From Brachybacterium saurashtrense (GTDB lineage: Bacteria > Actinomycetota > Actinomycetes > Actinomycetales > Dermabacteraceae), in assembly GCF_003355475.1 (NCBI RefSeq), contig NZ_CP031356.1, forward strand, positions 868,001-932,000: a stretch of 64,000 nucleotides of DNA, read 5' to 3'. Numbering within the stretch: the stretch's first letter is position 1; every line of letters begins with the position of its first letter. The translations under genes and the position numbers were made by a program. Of the stretch, positions 51,869-64,000 are shown piece by piece. Below the pieces are notes generated by a model that saw nothing but the letters and a program-made list of their open reading frames with translations, did not search any database and had not been told where the DNA came from.

Positions 51869-52972
51869 GTGATCGATTTCCGCTACCACCTCGTCTCCCT
51901 GATCTCGGTGTTCCTCGCGCTCGCCGTGGGCATCGTGCTGGGCGCCGGTCCGCTGCGCGAGAACCTCGGCGACCAGCTCGCCGGGCAGGTCGAGCAGCTG
52001 CGCACCGAGCAGGAGCAGCTGCGCACCGAGGCGGAGGAGCTCTCCACCCGCCACGACCAGCTCGCCACCTTCATCGCCGAGCTGGGGCCGGATCTCGTGG
52101 ACGGCACGCTGCAGGGGCGGCAGGTCGCGGTGCTCACCGACGACTCCTCCACCCGGCCGGGGATCGAGCGGATGATGTCCCTGCTCGCCGCCGCCGGCGT
52201 GGACAGTCCGCTGCGGGTCACGCTGCAGCCGGCGCTGTGGTCCCCGGACGGGGCCGCGCAGCGCAGCGACGCGCTCGCCGAGATCCACCGCATCGCTCCC
52301 GCCGCGCTCACCGACGATCCGGACGGCGAGCTGACCGATGCCGCGCAGCTGTCCGGGCTGATCCCCACCCTGCTGCACGGCGGGGACGAGCTCACGCCGG
52401 AGCTGCGCTCCCAGCTGTGGGACGTGCTGGTGGAGCAGCAGCTGGTCACCCTCGACGGCACCGTCCCCCCGCAGATCGACGCCGTGGTCTACGCCGCCGC
52501 CGCGCCGGAGGAGCTGGCCGTCGACTCGGAGGACGAGGCCGCCGCGACCGAGCGGGGGCAGAGCCTGCTCGCCTCGCAGACCCATCTGCTCAGCGTGCTC
52601 GCCGAGACCGGGATGCCGGCGGTCGTCTCCGCCGCCACCCCGGACAACGACGCCTCCGCCAGCGTGCTGCGCACCGTCCGCGGCGACCGCGAGTTCGACG
52701 GCCTGTCCACCACGGACCGGCTGCAGGAGGCCGACGGCCCGCTGCTGTCGGTGCTGGCCCTCGTCGAACAGGTGCGAGGCGGCTCGGGCTCCTACGGCAC
52801 CACCGCGGATGCCGAGCACCGACTGCCCGCGCTGCCCGAGACCGAGGGGCTGGAGGAGCAGGCCGGCCAGCAGGATCAGGGCGGCACGCAGGAGCAGGAC
52901 AGCACGGAGGAACAGGGCGGCACGCAGGAGCAGGGCGGCGCGGCGCCGTCCGACGGCGGGGGAGAGGGATGA
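51869..52972 (+). CDS. MctB/SteB family copper-transporter-like membrane protein (DUF3186)
   Basis: 367 residues. It starts DFRYHLVSLISVFLALAVGI, a membrane helix that is the family signature, followed by a coiled coil (residues 34-70, QVEQLRTEQEQLRTEAEELS), a globular extracytoplasmic part, and a Gln/Glu/Gly tail with repeated GGTQEQ units. The family is called MctB (copper efflux) in mycobacteria and SteB, partner of SteA, in corynebacteria. The adjacency to steA favours the division role here. GTG 51869 follows an AGGAGGG site. It overlaps the next gene by 4 bp. Confidence 0.88.
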   Translation: MIDFRYHLVSLISVFLALAVGIVLGAGPLRENLGDQLAGQVEQLRTEQEQLRTEAEELSTRHDQLATFIAELGPDLVDGTLQGRQVAVLTDDSSTRPGIERMMSLLAAAGVDSPLRVTLQPALWSPDGAAQRSDALAEIHRIAPAALTDDPDGELTDAAQLSGLIPTLLHGGDELTPELRSQLWDVLVEQQLVTLDGTVPPQIDAVVYAAAAPEELAVDSEDEAAATERGQSLLASQTHLLSVLAETGMPAVVSAATPDNDASASVLRTVRGDREFDGLSTTDRLQEADGPLLSVLALVEQVRGGSGSYGTTADAEHRLPALPETEGLEEQAGQQDQGGTQEQDSTEEQGGTQEQGGAAPSDGGGEG

Positions 52973-53813
52973 GCCGCGCGCTGCGCGCGGAGCTGCGCCG
53001 CACCAACTTCTCCGGCCGCGAGGTCACCCTCGCCGAAGGCGGTCTGGTGGTCCTCGGGGCCACCGCGCTCGCCGCCCGCACCCGTCGGGCGTCGGATGTC
53101 GCGCTGCTCGCCGGGATCGGTGCGCTCGGACTCGTCGACGATCTCTGGGAGCCGCATCAGCGTCGCGCTGGGACCCCCGTGAGCAAGGGGCTGCGCGGCC
53201 ATCTCGGCGCGCTGCGCCGCGGGAGGCTCACCACCGGGGCGGCCAAGGCGCTCGGCATCCCGCTGCTGGCGCTGGCCGCCGCGGCCGCGGCCCCGCGACC
53301 GCGCGGCGGGGCGATGGTCGTGGCCGATGCGGCGCTCATCGCCGGGTGCGCGAACCTCGCCAACCTGCTCGACCTGCGTCCCGGCCGCGCCCTGAAGGCG
53401 GTGCTGCCCGCCGCGCTGCTGCTCGCCTCCGCGCCGGCCGCCTCGGCGTCCGGTCTCTCTCCGTCCGGTTCCTCTCCCGCCGGCCTCTCGGCCTCCGAGG
53501 CCGCCGCGCGCGAGGACAGCGGGCGCCGTCTCGCGCTCGCTGCCGCGGTGCCGGCGGCCCTCGCGCTGCCCGCCGACCTGCGCGAGCGCGGCATGCTCGG
53601 CGACGCGGGCGCGAACGTGCTGGGGGCGGCGGTCGGCACGGCCGTGAGCCGGCGCCTGCCCGCCGGGGCCCGGCTGAGCGTGCTCGCCGTCGTCGTCGCC
53701 CTCACCCTCGCCAGCGAGCGGGTCTCGTTCAGCGCCGTCATCGACGACACCCCGGCGCTGCGCGCGCTGGACCGTCTGGGCCGACGGCGCGACCCCGCGG
53801 CGAAGGAGCGTTG

Positions 53814-53814
<1 letters not shown>
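52969..53814 (+). CDS. MraY/WecA-like polyprenyl-phosphate sugar-1-phosphate transferase family protein, short form
   Basis: 281 residues with several hydrophobic helices. The catalytic landmarks of the MraY/WecA superfamily remain: the DD pair in GLVDDLWEPHQ, KGLRGHLGALRRGRLTTGAAK, the N..NLLDL motif in NLANLLDLRPGRALK, and GMLGDAGANVLG. It is about 80 residues shorter than MraY, lacking the first helices and having an Ala/Ser/Pro-rich stretch (about 150-180) in the middle. If active it would load a sugar phosphate onto undecaprenyl phosphate. It overlaps mctB (ATGA) and murJ (TGATG). Substrate unknown, and it could be a diverged regulator. The family call is from motifs alone. Confidence 0.65.
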
Positions 53815-58608
<4,794 letters not shown>

Positions 58609-58612
58609 CCCG

Positions 58613-59260
58613 GTGACCGCTGACCGCCCCGAGGGCCCGCTGCACGACGCGGCGGGACGCCGCCCCGTGGCCGCCCAGCACCTGGTCCACGAGGGCATGG
58701 TGTTCGACCTCGTGCGCGACACCGTGGACTTCGCCGACGGGGTGCGCTTCGACCGCGAGTACGTGCGCCACACCGGTGCGGTGGCGGTGCTCGCGGTCGA
58801 CGCCGAGGACCGGGTGCTGCTGATCCGTCAGTACCGCCACCCGGTGGGGCACGAGCTGTGGGAGATCCCCGCCGGTCTGCTGGACCTGGACGGCGAGGCG
58901 CCGCAGGTCGCCGCGGCCCGGGAGCTGGTGGAGGAGACGGGCTGGGAGCCCGCCTCCCTGCGCACCCTGGTGGACCTGCGGCCCAGCCCGGGCGGGAACG
59001 ACGAGGTGATCCGCGTGTACCTCGCCGAGGGCGTGCGGGCGAGCGACGAGGAGTTCGAGCGCACCGACGAGGAGGCCGAGCTCCTCCACCGCTGGGTGCC
59101 CCTCGGCGAGGCCGTCGACGCCGTGCTGGAGGGCCGGCTCACCAACGGCACCGCGGTCGCCGCGCTGCTCGCGCTGCAGACCCTCCGGGCCAGGGGCCGG
59201 GAGACGGCGAGCCTGCGCCCGGCCGACGCCCCGTTCATGGCCCGTCCCGGCAGGGACTGA
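58613..59260 (+). CDS. NUDIX hydrolase, ADP-ribose pyrophosphatase type
   Basis: 215 residues. The Nudix box (DGEAPQVAAARELVEETGW) lies near residue 100 after the ADPR-pyrophosphatase-type RQYRHPVGHELWEIPAGLLD stretch; the downstream PSPGGNDEVIRVYLA also fits that subfamily. It would hydrolyse ADP-ribose to AMP and ribose 5-phosphate, with Mg2+. GTG 58613 has GAGGAG about 6 nt upstream, at the pyrG end. Synteny with pyrG matches Rv1700. The family's exact G-x5-E spacing differs by one residue, as I count it. Confidence 0.92.
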   Translation: MTADRPEGPLHDAAGRRPVAAQHLVHEGMVFDLVRDTVDFADGVRFDREYVRHTGAVAVLAVDAEDRVLLIRQYRHPVGHELWEIPAGLLDLDGEAPQVAAARELVEETGWEPASLRTLVDLRPSPGGNDEVIRVYLAEGVRASDEEFERTDEEAELLHRWVPLGEAVDAVLEGRLTNGTAVAALLALQTLRARGRETASLRPADAPFMARPGRD

Positions 59261-59300
59261 GCCCGGCGCGCACCGCGCAGGGCGGGGCGGGCGCGGCGGG

Positions 59301-60509
59301 TCAGCGCTCCGCCGGACGCTCCGTGAGGGCACGGTGGATCACGGGACCGGACTGCTCCGCCTGCCAGGGGCGGGCGCCGAGCGCGAGCAGTCCCGCCTCG
59401 ACCTCCGCCTCCGCGGGCACCTGCTCGTGCTCCCACACCCACTGACGCAGCAGCGCGGGCTGCAGCAGGTTCTCCGGCGGCATCTCCAGGTCCTCGGCGC
59501 GCTGGGCGACGGCGGCGCGCACCACCTGGTAGCGCTCGGCCACCTCGGGATGCTTCTTCGCCCACAGCTTGTGGGGCGGCGGGTAGGAGCGCTCGGCCCG
59601 CTCGGGCAAGTGCGCGGGCGGCAGCTCGATCCCGGTGCGGGCCGCCTGCCACCACATGTCCTTGCGCCGCAGCTTCACCGGCAGCGCCCTGTCGAACGCC
59701 TCCCGTCCCCGCGGCGCCTCCTTCGCCGCGGCCACCAGGTCGCGGTCCCGGATCACCCGGTGCGGGGAGAGGTCCTCGCCGGAGGCGATCTCGTCGCGCC
59801 GGGTCCACATCTCCCGCGCGGCGGCGAGCTGCCGGGCGGTGCGCAGAGAGCCCAGACCGTGCAGGCCGCGCCAGCTCGAGGAGCGCGTGGGCCCGTGCTC
59901 GCGGAGGCGTTCGTGCGCGAACTCCTGCTCGGCCCACTCGGCCTTGCCCGCCTCCCGCAGCCGCGCCGCCAGCACGTCCCGCACCTCGACGAGCACCTCG
60001 ACGTCCAGTGCGGCGTAGGTGAGCCAGCCCTCCGGCAGCGGACGCTTCGACCAGTCCGCGGCGGAGTGCTCCTTCGCCAGGCGCAGGCCGAGGGTGTCCT
60101 CGACCACCGCCCCCAGGCCCACCCGCTCCATCCCCAGCAGGCGGGCGGCGAGCTCGGTGTCGAACAGGGCCCCCGGGCGCAGGCCGATCCCGGCGAGGCT
60201 GGGCAGGTCCTGGCCGGCGGCGTGCAGCACCCACTGCCGCTCCTCGAGCAGCTGCACGAGGGTGCTGGGGAGGGTGAAAGCCAGCGGATCGATCAGGGCG
60301 GTGCCCGCGGTCTCGGTGCGCAGCTGCACCAGGTAGGCGCGGGAGCTGTAGCGGTAGCTCGAGGCACGCTCGGCGTCGACCGCGACCGCCTCCTCGGGGG
60401 CGGCCGTCGCGGCCTCGCACCAGGCCAGCAGGGGCTGGATGCGGTCGATCACGGGCACCAGCCCGTCGCGCGGAGCGGTGAGGTGGGAGAGGTGGGGGGC
60501 GTCCGTCAC
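59301..60509 (-). CDS. HRDC domain ribonuclease D-like exonuclease
   Basis: 402 residues. The DEDD exonuclease domain shows VDAERASSYRYSSRAYLVQL (DxE), HAAGQDLPSLAGI, FDTELAARLLG and YAALDVEVL, so the four acidic residues are in place. The HRDC domain (about 220-300) begins SSWRGLHGLGSLRTARQLAA. It would trim 3' ends of stable RNAs. GTG 60509 overlaps the DUF3000 stop. The DUF3000-rnd pair is conserved (Rv2680-Rv2681). Confidence 0.92.
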   Translation of the reverse strand: MTDAPHLSHLTAPRDGLVPVIDRIQPLLAWCEAATAAPEEAVAVDAERASSYRYSSRAYLVQLRTETAGTALIDPLAFTLPSTLVQLLEERQWVLHAAGQDLPSLAGIGLRPGALFDTELAARLLGMERVGLGAVVEDTLGLRLAKEHSAADWSKRPLPEGWLTYAALDVEVLVEVRDVLAARLREAGKAEWAEQEFAHERLREHGPTRSSSWRGLHGLGSLRTARQLAAAREMWTRRDEIASGEDLSPHRVIRDRDLVAAAKEAPRGREAFDRALPVKLRRKDMWWQAARTGIELPPAHLPERAERSYPPPHKLWAKKHPEVAERYQVVRAAVAQRAEDLEMPPENLLQPALLRQWVWEHEQVPAEAEVEAGLLALGARPWQAEQSGPVIHRALTERPAER

Positions 60510-61183
60510 CGGGCCTCACCGGCGTCCTCCGGGCGCGGGGCCCGTGCGTGGTGGGTGGGGGCGATCGGCGCGATGCGCGGCGGGGCCGGGGGCAGGCCGC
60601 CGGCCGCGGCGAGCATCGCCGTCCAGGCCGCGAAGTGCGGGGCCAGGTCCATCTCGAGCTCCTCGACGGCGCCGGCGTCGCCGGGGCCGCGGGTATCGGG
60701 GGCGGTGAGGGGGGTGGGGGGCTCCGGGGTCCAGGACACCCGCATCTCGACGTCCACCGTGGAGGGGCGCGAGGCGAGCGCCCCGTACGACTGCGACACC
60801 ACCCGGGTCGCGGTGCAGCCCAGCTCCCGCGCCTCGGCGTCGTGCAGCTCGAGCGACTCGGTCACCCAGGACCAGGCCACGTCGCCGAGCATCGACTCGA
60901 CCGCGAACTCCGGCTCGAGCTGCGCCTGCACCAGGGCGACCATCCGGTACGTGCCGTCCCAGGAGTCCTGACCGGCCGGGTCGTGCAGGATCACCAGCCG
61001 GCCGGAGGCCAGCTCCTCCTCGTGCACGATGATCTCGCCGGTGCACGCCCAGGTGGACGGTGCCATCCGGGAGGGCGCCGGGATGGTGCGCCACTCGAAC
61101 TCCGCGCGCTGCGGCGCGGAGGTCATGGCATCGACGGCGGCGCGGAACGCGTCGTCACCGGAACGGAGTCGGAAGACGGGCAC
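60506..61183 (-). CDS. DUF3000 family protein
   Basis: 225 residues of a family found only in actinobacteria, to my knowledge without known activity. Conserved parts include RAEFEWRTIPAPSRMAPSTW, WDGTYRMVALVQAQLEPEFA and WSWVTESLELHDA. The last 45 residues are Pro/Ala-rich. Its start at GTG 61183 is supported by a minus-strand TAGCCT 6 nt upstream, a leaderless geometry. It overlaps the ribonuclease D-like gene by 4 bp and is presumably co-translated with it. Confidence 0.85.
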   Translation of the reverse strand: MPVFRLRSGDDAFRAAVDAMTSAPQRAEFEWRTIPAPSRMAPSTWACTGEIIVHEEELASGRLVILHDPAGQDSWDGTYRMVALVQAQLEPEFAVESMLGDVAWSWVTESLELHDAEARELGCTATRVVSQSYGALASRPSTVDVEMRVSWTPEPPTPLTAPDTRGPGDAGAVEELEMDLAPHFAAWTAMLAAAGGLPPAPPRIAPIAPTHHARAPRPEDAGEAR

Positions 61184-61189
61184 GCAGGG

Positions 61190-61195
61190 AGGCTA
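61190..61195 (-). promoter_or_regulatory. -10 box TAGCCT, leaderless start of the DUF3000 gene
   Basis: Minus-strand TAGCCT, then 6 nt, then GTG 61183. Confidence 0.5.
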
Positions 61196-61321
61196 TCCCC
61201 GCGGCCCGCAGGAGCGCGTCAGGCGCGCCGCCGTGCGCCGCGCCGTCGCCGTGCTCACACGTGGTCGCCGTGCGCCGCCGTCCTCGTGCGACGCGGCCGG
61301 GAGGCGGTGCGGTCGCCGTGC

Positions 61322-61750
61322 TCAGGCGTCGTCGCTGTGCACCAGGCTGATCGAGTTGATGCAGTACCGCTGGTCCGTGGGGGTGGGGAAGCCCTCGCCC
61401 TCGAACACGTGGCCCAGGTGCGAACCGCAGGCGGCGCAGCGCACCTCGACGCGCCGCATCCCCAGTGAGGTGTCCTCGAGCAGCTCCACCGCGTCGGACT
61501 CCGCCGGCGCGTAGAACGCCGGCCAGCCGCAGTGGGCGTCGAACTGGGTCTCGGCGGTGAACAGCTCGGCGCCGCACCCCTTGCACACATAGGTGCCGGC
61601 GGGCCGCACCTCCTCGTACTTCCCGGTGCCCGGCCGCTCGGTGCCGCCCTGGCGCAGCACCTGGTACTCGGCGGGGGAGAGGCGCTCGCGCCAGTCGAGG
61701 TCGTCGAGGCTGAGCGGGTACGGGCGGGCGCCGATCGGATCGGTGGACAT
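61322..61750 (-). CDS. msrB: Peptide-methionine (R)-S-oxide reductase
   Basis: 142-residue MsrB repairing methionine-R-sulfoxide in proteins. The zinc cysteines are CKGC and CAAC. The catalytic Cys is in QRYCINSISL near the C-terminus, and the family block LSPAEYQVLRQGGTERPGTG opens the domain. His and Trp of the active site lie in FDAHCGWPAF. The extra Cys there might act as a resolving residue. ATG 61750 follows GGGGAGA. No msrA is nearby. Short direct repeats fill the gap to DUF3000. Confidence 0.95.
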   Translation of the reverse strand: MSTDPIGARPYPLSLDDLDWRERLSPAEYQVLRQGGTERPGTGKYEEVRPAGTYVCKGCGAELFTAETQFDAHCGWPAFYAPAESDAVELLEDTSLGMRRVEVRCAACGSHLGHVFEGEGFPTPTDQRYCINSISLVHSDDA

Positions 61751-61857
61751 CGTGGGTCTCCCCTCTGCGGCGCCGGCCGCGCCGCTCGCGCGGGCGGACC
61801 GCGTGCCCGCCCCGGATGGTGAACGACGAGTTCACAGGCTCGATCCTAGCCTCGGAT

Positions 61858-61863
61858 TAGGAT
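61858..61863 (+). promoter_or_regulatory. -10 box TAGGAT, leaderless start of the hydrolase gene
   Basis: TAGGAT ends 7 nt before ATG 61871 and overlaps an earlier in-frame ATG at 61862, which favours 61871 as the real start. Confidence 0.5.
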
Positions 61864-61870
61864 GCGCGGT

Positions 61871-63226
61871 ATGACGCACGCCCCTTCCAGGACCCGCCCG
61901 GGACGCGCCGTGACGCGACGCACGATCCCTCTCCCGCATCGCCCCGACCTGGCACGATGGCCCGAAGTGCTGGTGCACGGCGCGGTGGGCGCGGCGTCGA
62001 TGTTCGCTCTCAGCGCCGGGGCGCTCACCGTGGGCGCCCGGGTGATGGCCCGCCTGCCGCTGGTGCCGCGGGAGAGCCTGCGGGGCCGGCCGGACGTCAG
62101 CGTGCGGGCCGTGCACCCCGACCGGGTGCACCTGGACGAATCGGCCACCACCGGCCGCGACGGGCTGCTCGCCCTGCGCCAGAGCGGCGGCACCGTGCAC
62201 GTGCGCCTGGGCCCGGTGGACGGCAGGCCCACGCCCACCACCGTCTCCCGGCCGCTGCTCGCGGTGGACACCGAGGTGCCGCTCGAGGTGGCCCGCGCCG
62301 CGAGCAACGGCTTCTACTGGGCCGGCACCCCGCAGACGGCCCACGGCCTGCCCACCGAGGAGGTCGCGGTGGAGTCCCCGGTGGGGTCGATGCCCGCCTG
62401 GCTGGTGCCCCCGGACCCGGCGCACGGGGCGGAGCCCGGCCAGGAGGACACCTGGGCGATCCTCATCCACGGCCACGGCTCCGCGCGCGGTGAGGCGCTG
62501 CGGGTCATCCCGCTGCTGCACCGTCTGGGGCTCACCAGTCTCGCGATCACCTATCGCAACGACGTGGGGGCCCCGGCCTCCGCGGACCGCATGCACCACC
62601 TCGGCTCCGCGGAGTGGGAGGACACCGAGGCCGCCATCGAGTTCGCCCTCGCCCACGGCGCCCGGCGGATCCTGCTGGTGGGCTGGTCGATGGGCGGGGG
62701 GATCGCGCTGCGCACCTCGCTCCGCTCCGCGCACCGCGACCGGATCGCGGCCCTGGTGCTCGACTCGCCGGCCGTGGACTGGCAGGACATCCTCATCCAC
62801 CACGCCACCTCGCTCAAGGCACCCGGGCCGATGAAGGAGCTGGCGCTGTGGATGATGACCTCCCGGATGGGGGCGCGGATGGTGCGCCTGCGGGAGCCGC
62901 TGGCGCTGCACGAGATGACCCCGTCCCACTACGCCGAGCACCTCCGGCATCCCACCCTGCTGTTCCACGCCCTGGACGACGCGACCGTGCCGCCCGGTCC
63001 CAGCCGCGAGCTCGCAGGGATGCGGCCGGACCTGATCGAGTTCGCCCCCGTCGAGGGCGCGTCCCACACGCGCGAGTGGAACCGCGACCCCGCCCGCTAC
63101 GAGCGCCGCCTGGCCGAGTACCTGGTGCGGGTTCTGGACCTGCCCGTGGACGCCGACGCGCTCGAGGTGCCGGTGCGCGATCCTGCCGTCCCGGCTCTCG
63201 AGGGGTCGATCGGCCTGCGCCTCTGA
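61871..63226 (+). CDS. Membrane-tethered alpha/beta hydrolase
   Basis: 451 residues from ATG 61871. One possible membrane segment near residues 32-55 (VLVHGAVGAASMFALSAGALTV) precedes a variable region and a catalytic domain (about 175-420). The oxyanion and nucleophile motifs are ILIHGHGSARGEALRV and LVGWSMGGGIAL (nucleophile Ser); the acid lies in HALDDATVP and His in VEGASHTREW. The architecture resembles actinobacterial membrane-associated peptidase/hydrolases of unknown substrate. I start it at 61871 because a TAGGAT covers the earlier ATG at 61862. It is 31 bp upstream of the zapE gene and probably separate. Confidence 0.8.
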   Translation: MTHAPSRTRPGRAVTRRTIPLPHRPDLARWPEVLVHGAVGAASMFALSAGALTVGARVMARLPLVPRESLRGRPDVSVRAVHPDRVHLDESATTGRDGLLALRQSGGTVHVRLGPVDGRPTPTTVSRPLLAVDTEVPLEVARAASNGFYWAGTPQTAHGLPTEEVAVESPVGSMPAWLVPPDPAHGAEPGQEDTWAILIHGHGSARGEALRVIPLLHRLGLTSLAITYRNDVGAPASADRMHHLGSAEWEDTEAAIEFALAHGARRILLVGWSMGGGIALRTSLRSAHRDRIAALVLDSPAVDWQDILIHHATSLKAPGPMKELALWMMTSRMGARMVRLREPLALHEMTPSHYAEHLRHPTLLFHALDDATVPPGPSRELAGMRPDLIEFAPVEGASHTREWNRDPARYERRLAEYLVRVLDLPVDADALEVPVRDPAVPALEGSIGLRL

Positions 63227-63244
63227 GCGTCTGCGCACGGCCCC

Positions 63245-63250
63245 TACACT
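63245..63250 (+). promoter_or_regulatory. -10 box TACACT, leaderless start of zapE
   Basis: TACACT ends 7 nt before GTG 63258. Confidence 0.5.
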
Positions 63251-63257
63251 GGCCTGC

Positions 63258-64000
63258 GTGACCGAAGCACTCAGCGACCGCCGGCCCGACCCGTCCCTGG
63301 AGCGCCTGCTGGCGGACCTGGTGCCCCCGCCCCGCTTCGCGCAGGCGCGCCTGGACAACTACGTGCCCGATCCCGCGCACCCCTCGCAGCAGGAGGCCAA
63401 GGAGCACGTCACGGCCTTCGCCGCCTCCCTGGGGACGCCCCGCGGCGGATTCCTGTCCCGGCTGCGGCGGCGCACGCCGCAGGCGGCCCGCGGGATCTAC
63501 CTCGACGGAGGGTTCGGCGTGGGCAAGACCCACCTGCTGACCTCGCTGTTCCATGCCGTGGAAGGGCACCGCGTGTACGGCACCTTCGTGGAGTACACCG
63601 ATCTGGTGGGCGCGCTCGGCTTCCAGAAGGCGGTGGACCTGCTGGGCGAGTCGGTGCTGGTGTGCATCGACGAGTTCGAGCTCGACGACCCCGGGGACAC
63701 GCTGCTGATGACCCGGCTGATCCGCGAGCTCTCGGACCGGGGCGTCGCGATCGTGGCCACCTCCAACACCCTCCCGGACGCCCTGGGGGAGGGGCGGTTC
63801 GCCGCGCAGGACTTCCTGCGCGAGATCCAGGCGATGGCCGAGCGCTTCGAGGTGCTGCGGATCGACGGCGAGGACTACCGTCGACGCGACGGCGTGAGCG
63901 AGATCATGGCGCTGCCCGAGGAGGCGGTCCGCGCCCACGCCGAGGGGCAGCAGGACGCCACGCTCGACGACTTCGACACCCTCCTCGCCCACCTCACGAA
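63258..64000 (+). CDS. zapE: ZapE (AFG1-like) ATPase, partial, runs off the right edge
   Basis: The frame from GTG 63258 stays open to the window end (247 codons seen). It encodes the N-terminal two-thirds of an AFG1/ZapE AAA ATPase. Walker A is YLDGGFGVGKTHLLTSL, Walker B is VLVCIDEFELDDPGDTLLM, followed by sensor-1-like ATSNTLPDALGEGRFAAQDF, typical of the family. ZapE interacts with FtsZ in E. coli; AFG1 relatives act in mitochondria. The sequence near its start has TACACT 7 nt upstream, so it is probably leaderless. The C-terminus lies outside the window. Confidence 0.9.
   Translation, partial: MTEALSDRRPDPSLERLLADLVPPPRFAQARLDNYVPDPAHPSQQEAKEHVTAFAASLGTPRGGFLSRLRRRTPQAARGIYLDGGFGVGKTHLLTSLFHAVEGHRVYGTFVEYTDLVGALGFQKAVDLLGESVLVCIDEFELDDPGDTLLMTRLIRELSDRGVAIVATSNTLPDALGEGRFAAQDFLREIQAMAERFEVLRIDGEDYRRRDGVSEIMALPEEAVRAHAEGQQDATLDDFDTLLAHLT

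Overview
The window is a chromosomal segment of a very high-G+C actinobacterium. The 16S rRNA gene and the gene order point to Micrococcales, most likely family Dermabacteraceae and a Brachybacterium-like organism. That assignment rests on recognising the rRNA and on synteny; no alignment was run. Coding density is high, many neighbouring genes overlap by 1 or 4 bases (ATGA, GTGA, TGATG), and most of the content is core housekeeping.

Layout. 1-4.4 kb: a partial HTH gene, an alpha/beta hydrolase behind a 9-codon leader ORF, a LysR-type substrate-binding domain without its HTH, luxS, and malQ on the minus strand. 4.4-10.4 kb: divergent pmt and rsmI, rpmF, then the overlapping run tatD-rsmA-ispE. 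10.5-14.4 kb is accessory: a decayed DUF6318-like lipoprotein gene coupled to a lower-G+C secreted PKD-like protein, then a DUF222/HNH nuclease gene with a perfect DnaA-box sequence upstream. 14.4-18 kb: an ABC-F ATPase, a MarR and a TetR regulator on the minus strand. 18.1-31.4 kb: tRNA-Gln, glmU-prs, doxX (minus), rplY, pth-mfd, mazG, and eno-divIC-DUF501-ppx. 31.5-38.2 kb: NDH-2, nagB, a purine permease overlapping a MarR gene, serC (minus) and menG.

38.3-44 kb is a complete rrn operon: two promoters with 17-bp spacers, 16S, a spacer without tRNA genes, 23S, 5S and a strong terminator. 44.5-59.3 kb carries the actinobacterial series TPR protein, HAD glycerol-phosphate phosphatase, tlyA, nadK, recN, steA, mctB/steB, then an inserted trio (MraY/WecA-like transferase, MurJ-like flippase, GT4 glycosyltransferase), then pyrG and a NUDIX gene. 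59.3-64 kb: ribonuclease D-like and DUF3000 genes, msrB, an alpha/beta hydrolase and a partial zapE.

How the genes fit together. Several blocks supply envelope or division functions: glmU (UDP-GlcNAc), nagB, ispE, pmt, the DivIC-like protein, steA/mctB, and the transferase-flippase-glycosyltransferase trio. Others serve translation and ribosome maturation (rrn, rsmI, rsmA, tlyA, rplY, rpmF, pth) or DNA repair (mfd, recN).

A repeated regulatory theme is a TANNNT -10 hexamer 6-7 nt before an ATG or GTG, which predicts leaderless mRNAs. I count about fifteen such starts, and they decide several start codons. The least ordinary findings are this leaderless set, including a leaderless 9-codon ORF coupled to a hydrolase, the coupled trio beside steA/mctB, and the decayed DUF6318/PKD pair.
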